Positions 26,481 through 35,496 are shown, counted from the first letter of the stretch. The stretch: DNA of 64,000 nucleotides from Aldehydirespirator sp965220485 (GCA_965220485.1 OZ244832.1:1798001-1862000), one strand, 5' to 3'. Program-made: numbers and translations. The notes: a model not told the origin generated them from the letters alone.

Positions 26481-27872
26481 TCACGCGGCGGTGCCGCCGA
26501 CGGTGAGGGCCCTCACCCGCAGCGTGGGCGTGCCGTCGCCCACAGGCACACCCTGGCCGTCCTTCCCGCAGGTTCCCGGAGATCCCATGGCGAAGTCGTT
26601 GCCGAGGGCGTCTATCCTCCTCAGCACCTCCGGCCCGTTGCCGATGAGGTTGCCCTCGCGGATCGGGGCGGTGACGCGGCCGTTCTCGATCAGGTAGGCC
26701 TCGGTCATGCCGAACACGAAGTCGCCGGTGGCGGTGTTGACCTGGCCTCCGCCGAGCTGGGCGACGTACACGCCGTGGGACGTGTCCGCCACGATGTCGT
26801 CGGGGTCGGCTTCGCCGTTGCCGATGTAGGTGTTGGTCATCCGCACCATGGGAAGGTGCTGGTAGCTCTGGCGGCGCCCATTGCCCGAGCTGGCCCGGCC
26901 CTCCTTGCGGGCCCGGAGCCGATCCCACATGTAGTCGGTGAGCACGCCGTCGGAGATGAGCACGTTGCGGGCCGCCGGCTTGCCCTCGTCGTCGATGCCG
27001 TAATGGCCCCACTCCCCCGCCATGGTGCCGTCGTCGATCAGGGTGACCATCGGCGCGGCCACCGTCTCGCCGATCCGCCCCGCGAATACCGAGGCCGACT
27101 TGGCCACCAGATCGGCTTCCAGGCCGTGCCCGCAGGCCTCGTGGAACAGCACCCCGCCGCCCCCGGGGCCGACCACGACGGGCATCGCCCCGCTGGGCGC
27201 GGGCCGGGCGGTGAGCTTGGTCAGGGCCCTGCGGGCGGCCCGGCCGGCCATCTCCTCCACGTCGTAGAGGTCGAACAGCTCGAAGCCGACAGTGCGCCCC
27301 GCCGACTCGCGGCCGGTCTGCATGCCGGTGTCGCCCGTGGCCACGCACGACACCGAGAACAGGGTTCGCACCTGGTCGTCGCCGGTGAACAACCCGTCGC
27401 TGTCGGCCACGAGGATCCGCCGGCGGCCGTCGCCGTACCGGGCCGACACCTGGGTGATGGCACCGCCCGCGGAGCGTGCCGCGGCGTCGGCGGCGGTGAG
27501 CAGCGCCACCTTTCGGTCCTTGGGCACCGCCTCGGGAGGGATGCGCACCTCGAGGCGCCGGGGCGTCTGCAGGGCTGACACAGCCACGGTCCGGGTGCCA
27601 CCGCCGCCCCGGCGGGCTGCCGCGGCAGCCGCATCCGCGGCCGCGGCCAGGCCCGCCGCGCTCAGGTCCGCGGTATGGGCGAAACCGGTAGTGTCGCCGG
27701 CCACCACCCGGATCCCGGCGCCGCGGTCGCGCCCCGAGACGACCTCCTCGACACGGCCGTCGTCGAGGATCGCCGACGCCGAGCGCCGGTCCTCCGCAAA
27801 GATCTCAGCGAAGTCCGCGCCGGTGCGCATCGCCGTGGCCAGGGTCCGGTTCACAAGGTCGGCGTCAAGCAT
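26481..27872 (-). CDS. tldD: Metalloprotease TldD
   Basis: Zinc metalloprotease subunit of the TldD/TldE complex. 463 residues. The catalytic HExxxH is in VLFHEACGHGLEADL. Family segments before and after are GRESAGRTVGFELFDLYDVE, LIDDGTMAGEWGHYGIDDEG and MWDRLRARKEG. Its ATG (27870-27872) overlaps, on the opposite strand, a possible ATG at 27871 of the PAP2 gene, so the two divergent starts are essentially at the same place. Confidence 0.93.
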   Translation of the reverse strand: MLDADLVNRTLATAMRTGADFAEIFAEDRRSASAILDDGRVEEVVSGRDRGAGIRVVAGDTTGFAHTADLSAAGLAAAADAAAAAARRGGGGTRTVAVSALQTPRRLEVRIPPEAVPKDRKVALLTAADAAARSAGGAITQVSARYGDGRRRILVADSDGLFTGDDQVRTLFSVSCVATGDTGMQTGRESAGRTVGFELFDLYDVEEMAGRAARRALTKLTARPAPSGAMPVVVGPGGGGVLFHEACGHGLEADLVAKSASVFAGRIGETVAAPMVTLIDDGTMAGEWGHYGIDDEGKPAARNVLISDGVLTDYMWDRLRARKEGRASSGNGRRQSYQHLPMVRMTNTYIGNGEADPDDIVADTSHGVYVAQLGGGQVNTATGDFVFGMTEAYLIENGRVTAPIREGNLIGNGPEVLRRIDALGNDFAMGSPGTCGKDGQGVPVGDGTPTLRVRALTVGGTAA

Positions 27873-27891
27873 GAGCGACTATCGTAACGCG

Positions 27892-28734
27892 ATGGCTTCG
27901 GAGGTCGTTGACGCCGGCACCGAACTGGCCGGGGGCTCGAACGCGCGCCTGGAGCGCCCCTCCCTGCACTGGTGGAGCGAGATCATCCTCATCGGCGCGT
28001 TCTACGGCGTCTACACGCTCATCCGGAACCAGTTCGGGTCCGAGCTCGGGGCCTCCGTCAAGGAGGCAGCGGAGCAGAACGCCTACGACGTGATCGCGCT
28101 CGAGAGAGCCATGCACCTCTTCGGCGAGAAGGGCATCCAGGACCTGTTCATCGGTTGGGACCTGTTCATCCAGTTCTGGAATATCTTCTACGGGTTCTGC
28201 CACTTCGCGGTGACCATCGCCGTGATGGTCTTCCTGTTCGTGCGCCACCCGGCTCGTTACGGGGTGCAGCGGACGATCCTGGCCGTGACCACAGCGCTGG
28301 CGTTGGTCGGCTTTGCCTTCTATCCGCTGATGCCGCCCCGGCTACTCAACGACTGCGGCGGATTCGGTGCCTGCCTCGCCAACTACTCCTACGTCGACAC
28401 TCTGGTCGACCCGGGCGGGTTCTGGTCGTTCAACTCCAGCGCCATGATGGAGATCTCCAACCAGTACGCGGCCATGCCCAGCCTGCACGTCGCCTGGGCG
28501 GTGTGGTGCGTGGCGGCTGCCCTGCCGGTTCTGCGCCCGCGATGGGTGCGCCTGGCCCTTCTGGCCTATCCCTGGCTTACACTGTTCGCGGTGATGGTAA
28601 CCGCCAATCACTACTGGATAGACGCCGTGGGGGGCCTGGCGGCGGTCGTCGTCGCGTACCCGGCGGGAGTGCTGCTTGCCCGCAGGCTCCCGGCGTGGTT
28701 CGCGCCCCCACCGGCGAACCGAGTGCCGGGATAG
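27892..28734 (+). CDS. PAP2-superfamily membrane phosphatase (inositol-phosphoryl-ceramide-synthase-like)
   Basis: About 280 residues with six hydrophobic helices. The PAP2 phosphatase motifs are FAFYPLMPPRLL (loop 1), AAMPSLHVAWAVW (SxxxH) and TANHYWIDAVGG. This arrangement is that of the actinobacterial PAP2 group related to Aur1-like phosphotransferases. Such enzymes handle lipid phosphates or transfer phospho-headgroups; the substrate here is unknown. Starts at 27871 or 27892 are both possible. The later one avoids complete overlap with the tldD start. 11 bases upstream of dxs. Confidence 0.82.
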   Translation: MASEVVDAGTELAGGSNARLERPSLHWWSEIILIGAFYGVYTLIRNQFGSELGASVKEAAEQNAYDVIALERAMHLFGEKGIQDLFIGWDLFIQFWNIFYGFCHFAVTIAVMVFLFVRHPARYGVQRTILAVTTALALVGFAFYPLMPPRLLNDCGGFGACLANYSYVDTLVDPGGFWSFNSSAMMEISNQYAAMPSLHVAWAVWCVAAALPVLRPRWVRLALLAYPWLTLFAVMVTANHYWIDAVGGLAAVVVAYPAGVLLARRLPAWFAPPPANRVPG

Positions 28735-28745
28735 GAACAACGACG

Positions 28746-30587
28746 ATGCAGCTCGATGCAATCACAGGCCCTAACGACCTGCGCGAACGGTCTTACGAGG
28801 ATCTCGAGGATCTCTGCGGGCAGATCCGCTCCCGGATCATTGAGGCGGTCAGCGCCCGGGGCGGGCATCTGGGGTCGAATCTCGGGTCGGTGGAGCTCAC
28901 GGTGGCGCTGCACCGCGTGTTCTGCTCGCCCCACGACGTGATCCTGTGGGACACCGGCCATCAGGCCTACGTCCACAAGATGCTCACCGGCCGTGCCGCC
29001 GACTTCGACAGCCTGCGCACCTCCGGGGGGCTGTCGGGCTACCCGTCGAGGGCCGAGTCCCCCCACGACTGGATCGAGAACAGCCACGCCTCCACGGTGC
29101 TGTCCTACGCCCACGGCATCGCCACCGCGTTCGAGTCCTCCGACGCCCGGCGGCGCGTCATCGCCGTCGTCGGCGACGGCGCCCTGACCGGAGGCATGGC
29201 CTTCGAGGGGCTCAACAACATCGGCCACAGCGGCCGCAACGTGATCGTGGTGCTGAACGACAACGGCCGCAGCTACGCGCCCACCGTCTCACGGCTGAGC
29301 GAGAGCCTGGTGCGCGTCCGGTCCAACCCCAAGATCATGCGGCGCAAGGACCAACTCGAGGGCATAGCCGAGCGCATCCCGTGGGTGGGCGAGACGATCC
29401 AGCGGGGCATGAAGATGTCGACGGCCGCTCTGCGGGAGCTGTGGGACTCGGCCGGTTTCTTCGAGAACTTGGGCGTCCGCTACCTGGGACCATTCGACGG
29501 CCACGACATTCCCGATCTGGAGGAGGCGCTGTCCAACGCGGCCCAATTCGACGGGCCGGTGGTTGTCCACGTCCTCACCCAGAAGGGTCGGGGCTACGGC
29601 CCCGCCGAGGAGGACGAGGTCAAGCACATGCACGACGTCGGCAAGGTGAAGCCGGGCACCTACACCGGCATGTTCTCCGACATGATGGTCAAGCTGGGGG
29701 GCCTGCATCCCGAGGTTGTGGCCATCACCGCGGCCATGCCCGACTCCACCGGGCTGCTGCCGTTCCGTGAGCACTTCGGCGACCGCTGCATCGACGTGGG
29801 CATCGCCGAGCAGCATGCGGTGACTTCGGCTGTCGGCATGGCGATGGGGGGGCTGCGGCCGTTCTTCGCGGTGTACAGCACGTTCCTGAGCCGGGCCTTC
29901 GACCAGGTCAACCTGGACTGCGGCATGCACCGGGCGCCGGTGGTGTTCTGCATCGACCGGGCCGGGATAACCGGAGACGACGGGGCGTCGCATCACGGCG
30001 TGCTCGACATGGTGCTGCTCACCAAGGTTCCAGGGATGGTGGTGCTAGCCCCGTCGTCGCTTCAGGAGCTGGAGCGGATGATGCTCGACGCCATGGACAT
30101 GACCGACGGTCCGGTCGCCATCCGCTGGCCCAAGACCGCGGCCCGCAGCGTCGGTCGCCACGAGGTGGGCTCGGGGCTGCAGGCCCGCCAGGCGCGCGCC
30201 GGCGACGGCCGACTGTGCCTCATCGGCGTGGGCAAGATGCTGGGCACCTGCGAGGAGGCCGCCGAGTTCCTGGCCAACGAAGGGGTGGAGGCCACGGTGT
30301 GGGACCCGCGGGCCGTGAGCCCACTGTGCGACCAGATGCTCGCCGACGCGGCCGAGTGCAAGGTGGTGGTGACCGCCGAGGACGGGCTGCGTGTCGGGGG
30401 CGCGGGCTCTGCGATCCGGGAGGCTCTGCTGGAGTCGGCGGACGCCACCGGGCGGACTGCCCCCAGAGTGCGGGTGCTCGGAGTGCCGCTCGACTACATA
30501 CCCCACGGAAAGCCCGACGCCATCCTGGCCGACCTGGGCCTGGACGCGGCAGGAATCGCAGCCGCCGTCAAAGCAGAGCTGTTGTAG
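28746..30587 (+). CDS. dxs: 1-deoxy-D-xylulose-5-phosphate synthase
   Basis: First enzyme of the MEP isoprenoid pathway, thiamine-diphosphate dependent. 613 residues from the ATG at 28746 (MQLDAITGPNDLRERSYEDL). Blocks GHLGSNLGSVELTVALHRVF, WDTGHQAYVHKMLTGR, VVGDGALTGGMAFEGLNNIG, the pyrimidine domain IDVGIAEQHAVTSAVGMA and ACGMHRAPVVFCIDRAGITG-like sequence are intact. Close to the PAP2 gene, so probably co-transcribed. The last ~45 bases are imperfectly repeated directly after the stop (see repeat). Confidence 0.95.
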   Translation: MQLDAITGPNDLRERSYEDLEDLCGQIRSRIIEAVSARGGHLGSNLGSVELTVALHRVFCSPHDVILWDTGHQAYVHKMLTGRAADFDSLRTSGGLSGYPSRAESPHDWIENSHASTVLSYAHGIATAFESSDARRRVIAVVGDGALTGGMAFEGLNNIGHSGRNVIVVLNDNGRSYAPTVSRLSESLVRVRSNPKIMRRKDQLEGIAERIPWVGETIQRGMKMSTAALRELWDSAGFFENLGVRYLGPFDGHDIPDLEEALSNAAQFDGPVVVHVLTQKGRGYGPAEEDEVKHMHDVGKVKPGTYTGMFSDMMVKLGGLHPEVVAITAAMPDSTGLLPFREHFGDRCIDVGIAEQHAVTSAVGMAMGGLRPFFAVYSTFLSRAFDQVNLDCGMHRAPVVFCIDRAGITGDDGASHHGVLDMVLLTKVPGMVVLAPSSLQELERMMLDAMDMTDGPVAIRWPKTAARSVGRHEVGSGLQARQARAGDGRLCLIGVGKMLGTCEEAAEFLANEGVEATVWDPRAVSPLCDQMLADAAECKVVVTAEDGLRVGGAGSAIREALLESADATGRTAPRVRVLGVPLDYIPHGKPDAILADLGLDAAGIAAAVKAELL

Positions 30588-30645
30588 ATCCTCGCAGCCG
30601 CCACAATCGCGGCTGCGGTCAAGCAGATCTGCGGTAGATCCTCGC
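30540..30645. repeat. Imperfect duplication of the dxs 3' end
   Basis: GCCGTCAAAGCAGAGCTGTT followed by GTAGATCCTCGC at the dxs stop is repeated as GCGGTCAAGCAGATCTGCGG and TAGATCCTCGC about 50 bases later, including the TAG. A single extra, already diverged copy of a stop region, in line with the arrays at other gene boundaries. Confidence 0.7.
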
Positions 30646-30675
30646 CAGAGCCCCGCCGCGGCAGGCGGCGACCGG

Positions 30676-30782
30676 CTAGGTGGCTGGTGCCAAACTCCCG
30701 AAATGGGGGTTTCTCAGTCACAAACCCCCAGGTCAGCGACTTGCGAATTATGGCAAATTGCCATTTAACACCAGCCACCTAG
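30676..30782 (+). mobile_element. 107-bp hairpin element (MITE-like), copy A
   Basis: Perfect 14-bp terminal inverted repeats CTAGGTGGCTGGTG / CACCAGCCACCTAG. Internal stems are TGGGGGTTT/AAACCCCCA and TGGCAAATTGCCA. It is markedly AT-richer than its surroundings and has no transposase frame. An almost identical copy lies at 55267-55373 in the opposite orientation (about five differences in 107). The terminal CTAG may be part of the repeat or a 4-bp target duplication. Confidence 0.88.
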
Positions 30783-30785
30783 GGG

Positions 30786-31439
30786 CTAGCTGTAGTAGGG
30801 GTTCTCCCCGGCGTCGTGGTCGGTGACGTCGATCACCTCGCCCACCTCGGGGATGGCCTCCATGATGGCAAGCTTGATGCCATCGGACAGCGTGGCCTGG
30901 CTCATGGCGCAGCCCTGGCAGCCGCCGCCCATGGTCACCACCACCGTGTCGTCGTCCTGCACCGCCACCAGGCTGGCGTAGCCCCCGTGCGAGGCCAGCG
31001 CGGGGTTGATGCTCACATCGAGCAGCTGCTGCACCTTCTCGCCGATATCACCGGTCAGCTCCAGGCGGCCCATGTCGCCCAGGGGGTTGGGGCGGTTGGG
31101 GTTGCGGATGACGAGCCCGCCCTGGCCGGGCATCGACGGCACATCCAGGGTGGAGCCCCGGAGCCGGCCGACGCTGGCGTCGGGCACTATCACCGTCAAG
31201 CCGTCCGCAGTGTGGATGTGGTCGTCGGGGGCCGCGTCCGACACCGGGTCGAGGGCCAGGTCGTAGGTGTAGTCGATGCCCGCGGTGCCGGTCACCTCGA
31301 TCCGCAGTCCCAGAGTCTCGGCGTCGTCCTCACTGTCGCGGATAGCCAGCACGGCCGTCCGAGCCACGTCCGTGACGATCAGCACCTCCTCGGTGGACGC
31401 CACGGGTGCGTCGGTCGGAACTGCGGCGGTGTCGGTCAT
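30786..31439 (-). CDS. NfuA-like Fe-S cluster carrier protein
   Basis: 217 residues from the ATG at 31439. The N-terminal ~105 residues resemble a degenerate A-type/HesB scaffold domain (LGLRIEVTGTAGIDYTYDLA). The C-terminal NifU domain carries the cluster-binding CxxC in VVVTMGGGCQGCAMSQATLS. This two-domain order is that of NfuA, which delivers [4Fe-4S] clusters. The open frame extends further upstream only through dispersed element copy 7. The stop is 4 bases from a 107-bp hairpin element. Confidence 0.88.
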   Translation of the reverse strand: MTDTAAVPTDAPVASTEEVLIVTDVARTAVLAIRDSEDDAETLGLRIEVTGTAGIDYTYDLALDPVSDAAPDDHIHTADGLTVIVPDASVGRLRGSTLDVPSMPGQGGLVIRNPNRPNPLGDMGRLELTGDIGEKVQQLLDVSINPALASHGGYASLVAVQDDDTVVVTMGGGCQGCAMSQATLSDGIKLAIMEAIPEVGEVIDVTDHDAGENPYYS

Positions 31440-31479
31440 AGGTCCGATCCTACCGAGGGGCCGCGCTGACCGGTGATCG

Positions 31480-31599
31480 CCTCGCGGTGAAGCATCATGT
31501 TTCCCGCTTTGTTCGCTGCGCTCACGGGCCGCTCGGGCCACGGCCTCGCTCAGCGCCGGGCGTCGTCGCGCATTGCGGCGTATCCGCTCGGCCTCTTGG
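31480..31599 (+). repeat. Dispersed variable-core element, copy 7
   Basis: CCTCGCGGTG, ATGTTTCCCGCTTTGTTCGC, CTCGGGCCACGGCCTCGCTC, core with GTCGTCGCGCATTGC, CCGCTCGGCCTCTTGG. Between the divergent NfuA-like and crotonase genes, so it occupies their promoter region. Confidence 0.85.
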
Positions 31600-31662
31600 G
31601 CCCGCCCCGCGGGCGGTCGCCGAATGGGCGGGCGGCGGAGGCACCCGCGATACGGTGCCGTC

Positions 31663-32364
31663 ATGACATCGAAGACCTCGTATGAAGTCACTGACGGCAT
31701 CGCCGTTCTGCGCCTCGACGACGGCAAGGCCAACGCGGTGGGCTACGACACCATCGCGGCCATCGACGCTGCCGTCGCCGGCGCCGAGCAGAGTGCCAAA
31801 GCGCTGGTGATCGTGGGCCGGGAGGGTCGCTTCAGCGCCGGCTTCGATCTGAGCGTCATGGGCCAGGGCCCCGAGGCCGCCCGACCCTTGGTGGCCGCGG
31901 GGGCCCGCGCTGCGATGCGCATCTATGGAGCCCGGGTTCCGGTGGTGGCCGCCTGCACCGGCCACGCCCTCGCGTTCGGCGCGATCATGCTGCTGTCGAG
32001 CGACGTGCGCATAGGCGCCGACATCGACGCCAAGATCGGGCTGATCGAGGTGTCCATCGGCATGCCGCTGCCCATCTTCGCGGTGGAGCTGGCCCGGGAT
32101 CGGCTCAGCCCCCAGCACTTCACCGCTGCGACCGCTCTGGCCACGGCGTACTCGCCGCACGGCGCGGCCGGAGCCGGCTACCTCGACGGGGTGGTCGCAG
32201 CCGACGAACTGTACGAGGCCGCGATGCAGCGAGCCGGCGCGCTGGCCGCGCATGTGCGCCGCACCGCGTTCGCGCAGACCCGCCGCAGCACCCGGCAGGC
32301 GACGATCGACCACATCCTGTCGACACTCGACGAAGACCTGGAGAGCTTCGGCGTGCTGGAGTGA
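31663..32364 (+). CDS. Enoyl-CoA hydratase/isomerase family protein (crotonase fold)
   Basis: 233 residues, ATG at 31663. Oxyanion-hole segments are GREGRFSAGFDLSVM and CTGHALAFGAIMLLSSDVRI. The catalytic Glu positions of true hydratases are not clearly kept: LIEVSIGMPLPIFAVELARD has Glu only in the later position. The reaction may therefore be isomerase- or thioesterase-like. Family membership is clear, substrate unknown. Upstream of ferrochelatase with 57 bases between. Confidence 0.82.
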   Translation: MTSKTSYEVTDGIAVLRLDDGKANAVGYDTIAAIDAAVAGAEQSAKALVIVGREGRFSAGFDLSVMGQGPEAARPLVAAGARAAMRIYGARVPVVAACTGHALAFGAIMLLSSDVRIGADIDAKIGLIEVSIGMPLPIFAVELARDRLSPQHFTAATALATAYSPHGAAGAGYLDGVVAADELYEAAMQRAGALAAHVRRTAFAQTRRSTRQATIDHILSTLDEDLESFGVLE

Positions 32365-32421
32365 GCCCGGTCCCGCGGCGCGGCCACCGCTGTGGGTAAC
32401 TCTGCAGAGCCTGTGGATTAG

Positions 32422-33447
32422 ATGGGGATGACTGACACTCAATACGACGCGGTGCTGCTCGTGTCGTTCGGGGGTCCGGAGGGCCCGTCCGACGTCGAGC
32501 CGTTCCTCGCCAACGTCACCGCGGGACGCGAGATCCCCCCGGAGCGCCTCGCCGCGGTGGCGCAGCAGTACCACCGCTTCGGTGGAGTCAGCCCCCTGAA
32601 CGCACAGTGCCGCCGGCTGCGCGCCGCGCTGGCCGGCAGGCTCGCGGCCGCGGGCCACGACCTGGCGGTGTACTGGGGCAACCGCAACTGGGCTCCGTAT
32701 CTGGCCGACACCGTGGCCGAGATGGCTGCGGCGGGACATCGCCGGGCGCTCGCCGTCGTCACATCCGCATACTCGTCGCACTCGGGTTGCCGCCAGTACC
32801 TCGACGACATCGCCGCAGCCCGGGCCGCGGTGGACGGGGCCGCGCCCGCCATCGACAAGGTGCGCGCCTACTACGACCATCCCGGCTTCGTGCTGCCCTT
32901 CGTCGACGCGGTCGTCGAAGCGCGCCTGAGCCTTCCCGCCGAGTTCCGCTCGCGGGCCCGGCTGGTGTTCACGGCCCACTCAATCCCCGAGGCCATGACC
33001 GCGGGCTGCGACTATGAGCGCCAACTGCACGAGACCGCCCGGCTGGTGGCGTCCGGTGCCGGCTTCGACGCCTGGACCATGGCCTGGCAGAGCCGCAGCG
33101 GACCGCCCTCGGTGCCGTGGCTGGAGCCTGACGTGAACCAGTGCCTTGAGGAGCTGGCCCGCGGCCACGGCGTCGAGGCCGTGGTGCTGGCCCCCGTCGG
33201 CTTCGTCACCGATCACATGGAGGTCAGGTGGGACCTCGACGTGGTGGCGGCCGGCACTGCGGGCGCTCTGGGCCTGCGACTGGCCCGGGCCGTGACGCCC
33301 GGCACGGGGCCCGACGACCGCTTCGTGGCCATGTGGCAGGAGCTCATCGAGGAGCGTCTCGACCCTGACATGGCCCGCCGCTCGCTCGGCCGTCTCGGCG
33401 TCGGTGCCGACGTATGCCCTGCGGGCTGCTGCCCGAGCCGATCCTGA
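32422..33447 (+). CDS. hemH: Ferrochelatase (coproporphyrin ferrochelatase type)
   Basis: Inserts Fe2+ into (copro)porphyrin. 341 residues; the start may be the ATG at 32422 or 32428 (MTDTQYDAVL). Family blocks LLVSFGGPEGPSDVEPFLAN, YHRFGGVSPLNAQC, VVTSAYSSHSGCRQYLDDI, LVFTAHSIPEAM (catalytic His), AWQSRSGPPSVPWLEPDV and APVGFVTDHMEVRWDLD (Glu) are intact. The C-terminal Cys cluster CPAGCC, together with the upstream Cys, resembles the [2Fe-2S] ligands of actinobacterial enzymes. No other heme gene is in the window. Confidence 0.94.
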   Translation: MGMTDTQYDAVLLVSFGGPEGPSDVEPFLANVTAGREIPPERLAAVAQQYHRFGGVSPLNAQCRRLRAALAGRLAAAGHDLAVYWGNRNWAPYLADTVAEMAAAGHRRALAVVTSAYSSHSGCRQYLDDIAAARAAVDGAAPAIDKVRAYYDHPGFVLPFVDAVVEARLSLPAEFRSRARLVFTAHSIPEAMTAGCDYERQLHETARLVASGAGFDAWTMAWQSRSGPPSVPWLEPDVNQCLEELARGHGVEAVVLAPVGFVTDHMEVRWDLDVVAAGTAGALGLRLARAVTPGTGPDDRFVAMWQELIEERLDPDMARRSLGRLGVGADVCPAGCCPSRS

Positions 33448-33584
33448 GGGGGACCCACCACAACCCTGAAGGTCCACCACGATCTGAGCGCCCGCGGAGG
33501 GTTCCCCCGCTCACGCAGGTCCACCACTTGCCCTGTGGATAACACTAATTTTGTCTGTGTCATCCAATCCCCGCCAGGGCTGCA

Positions 33585-33646
33585 GTCCCATCACCTGGTC
33601 GTCCCATCACCTGGTCGTCCCCTCACCTGGTCGTCCCATCACCTCA
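33585..33646. repeat. 16-bp tandem repeat upstream of a small gene
   Basis: Four copies of CATCACCTGGTCGTCC (one with a C/T change) end four bases before the ATG at 33650. Same setting as the other gene-boundary arrays but a shorter unit that contains no start codon. Confidence 0.85.
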
Positions 33647-33649
33647 TCT

Positions 33650-33958
33650 ATGAACCACACTCGCATTGCTGCCGAAGCCATCAGGTTCCGCATCTCCACC
33701 ATCCGCCGTCCCCTGGTGAGCAGCGAGACGGTTGACGTGGACGCCATGGCGGCAGCCGCGGTCACCGCGGCGTCTCCGGAGGTGGACCAGGCCCTGAGAG
33801 TTGTGGCCACCGCCTGGATGCAGGCGGGCTTCGACCCCGAGGCGCTGGCGCGACCCTGGCGGGGCGAGCAGTCCGAGTTCTTCAAGAGCCGGCCCGAGCT
33901 CATCGACGCGATCGACGTGATAGTGCGGGGCGCGAGCGGAGCGACCGCCGCGGCCTGA
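33650..33958 (+). CDS. Small hypothetical protein
   Basis: 102 residues from the ATG at 33650 (MNHTRIAAEAIRFRISTIRR). Looks coding: acidic and Ala-rich helix-forming sequence (DAMAAAAVTAASPEVDQALR, FKSRPELIDAIDVIVRGA). No signal peptide or motif recognised. An upstream in-frame start at 33551 would be encoded by the tandem repeat and is rejected. Between hemH and mutM, same strand. Confidence 0.6.
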   Translation: MNHTRIAAEAIRFRISTIRRPLVSSETVDVDAMAAAAVTAASPEVDQALRVVATAWMQAGFDPEALARPWRGEQSEFFKSRPELIDAIDVIVRGASGATAAA

Positions 33959-34022
33959 CCCTCCCCACTCGGCGCGGCGGGATGTCCGACTGGCCGCGGC
34001 CGGCTCCGGTACGGTGCGGCCA

Positions 34023-34838
34023 GTGCCCGAGCTTCCCGAAGTTGAGACCATCCGAGTCCAGTTGCAGCCGCGGCTCTCGGGGCGCTCCATCACCGACGCC
34101 GGCTCCCACCCGTCGGCCAAGTTCTCGCCCGCGATAGAAGCGGTCGGCTGCGACATCTCAGCCGTCGGCCGCCGCGGCAAATACCTGATTCTCGCCCTCG
34201 ACGACTCCAGTGAAGCCGGATGCGAGTTGGTCATCCATCTCGGGATGACCGGCAGGCTCTCCATCGGACCCGACGTCGACCGGGACCACCCGCACCTGCG
34301 GGCCTGGTGGAGCCTCAACGGCAACGAGGTGCTCGCTCTCCACGACGTTCGGCGGTTCGGTCGGGTGCACGTGGTGGACGCGGGCCGCTACGAGTCGATC
34401 GCCACGCTCGATCGCCTTGGTCCCGAGCCCTTTGGCGATCAGTTCACTGGGGAGGGACTCTGGCGGGCACTCAGCGCCAGCCGGCGCTGCGTGAAGACCC
34501 AACTGCTTTCGCAGCGGCCGGTGGCGGGCGTGGGCAACATCTACGCCGACGAGGCGCTGTGGCTGGCACAGATCAATCCCGCCGTCCGCTACGTGTCAAG
34601 GCCCCGGGCCGGCCGGCTGGCCGACGCGATCCGCACCGCGCTCGCCTCGGGACTGCGCCACGGCGGCACCACGCTGCGCGACTACGCCGCGCTGGACGGC
34701 GCACGGGGCCGCAACCAGCACCATCTGCGCTGCTACGGGCGGGCCGGCGAGCCGTGCGAACGCTGCGGAACGGAGCTGCGCCGCCGGATCATCGACGCCC
34801 GGGGCACCACCTGGTGCCCCGCCTGCCAGCGGCGCTAA
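34023..34838 (+). CDS. mutM: Formamidopyrimidine-DNA glycosylase (Fpg/MutM)
   Basis: Base-excision repair of oxidised purines. The GTG at 34023 is chosen because the mature enzyme must begin PELPEVE, with Pro1 as the catalytic residue. 271 residues. Active-site Glu is in ELPEVETIR, and K at GRRGKYLIL. The helix-two-turn-helix region GVGNIYADEALWLAQINPAV and the zinc finger (CERCGTELRRR ... WCPACQ) are complete. Confidence 0.94.
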   Translation: MPELPEVETIRVQLQPRLSGRSITDAGSHPSAKFSPAIEAVGCDISAVGRRGKYLILALDDSSEAGCELVIHLGMTGRLSIGPDVDRDHPHLRAWWSLNGNEVLALHDVRRFGRVHVVDAGRYESIATLDRLGPEPFGDQFTGEGLWRALSASRRCVKTQLLSQRPVAGVGNIYADEALWLAQINPAVRYVSRPRAGRLADAIRTALASGLRHGGTTLRDYAALDGARGRNQHHLRCYGRAGEPCERCGTELRRRIIDARGTTWCPACQRR

Positions 34839-34848
34839 CTTGCTTTCG

Positions 34849-35208
34849 ATGGAACTGGGGCCGGTGCACCACGTGTCGATCAACGTCGACGACGTGGAGG
34901 CCGCGGCACCGTTCTACACCGACGTGCTGGGCATGGCCGTGCTGCGGAGGCCCGACTTCGGCTTCAACGGCCGCTGGCTGCAAACCCCCGGAGGCGGCGA
35001 GGTCCACCTCATCGAGGTCGAGGGCTGGGTGGCGCCCACCGGCCAGCACTGGGCCTTCAAGGTGGACGACATCGATGCCGCGGTGGCGGAGCTGCGGGAT
35101 CGGGGCGTGGAGGTGGCCGACCCCAAGCCGCTGCCGGGGACGCCGGCCCGCCAGACCTTCTTCTTCGATCCGGCCGGCAACATGATCGAGCTCAACCAGC
35201 CAGCATGA
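34849..35208 (+). CDS. VOC-family (glyoxalase fold) protein
   Basis: 119 residues, a single vicinal-oxygen-chelate module pair. The opening VHHVSINVDDVEAAAPFYTD has the first metal His. EVHLIEVEGW and FFFDPAGNMIELNQ carry the usual Glu ligands. Covers glyoxalase, epimerase and dioxygenase-like enzymes, so the substrate cannot be told. Starts 10 bases after mutM. A dispersed element follows 52 bases after the stop. Confidence 0.82.
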   Translation: MELGPVHHVSINVDDVEAAAPFYTDVLGMAVLRRPDFGFNGRWLQTPGGGEVHLIEVEGWVAPTGQHWAFKVDDIDAAVAELRDRGVEVADPKPLPGTPARQTFFFDPAGNMIELNQPA

Positions 35209-35260
35209 GCGGCTCGGAAGCAAGCGAGATCTACAGCGAGTGCGAATTGGGTTTCGGGCA

Positions 35261-35383
35261 CCTCGCGGTGCGACGTTGTGGTTCCCGCTCTTGTTCGCTT
35301 CGCTCACGGGCCGCTCGGGCCACGGCCTCGCTCAACGATTGCGCGGTCCTCGCCATCTGTCGCCCGTCCGCTCGGCCTCTTGG
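35261..35383 (+). repeat. Dispersed variable-core element, copy 8
   Basis: CCTCGCGGTG, GGTTCCCGCTCTTGTTCGCT, CTCGGGCCACGGCCTCGCTC, core with GATTGCGCGGTCCTCGCC, CCGCTCGGCCTCTTGG. After the VOC gene, at the left edge of the accessory island. Confidence 0.85.
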
Positions 35384-35447
35384 AGCACCCCGTTCGGACT
35401 GCTAGAGCTGATCCGACGCATAACAGACGTCGGTCAGGCGCTAGACG

Positions 35448-35496
35448 GCCCCGGCCGAAGCCGGGGCCGAGGGCCGGGGTTACTCACCCCGGCGGG
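35448..35496 (+). terminator. Pair of strong GC hairpins
   Basis: GCCCCGGCCGAAGCCGGGGC forms an 8-bp stem with a GNRA-like CGAA loop. Directly after it GCCGGGGTTACTCACCCCGG forms a second stem. Located between dispersed element copy 8 and the NYN gene. They may terminate upstream transcription or form a structured leader; no U-run follows. Confidence 0.5.
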
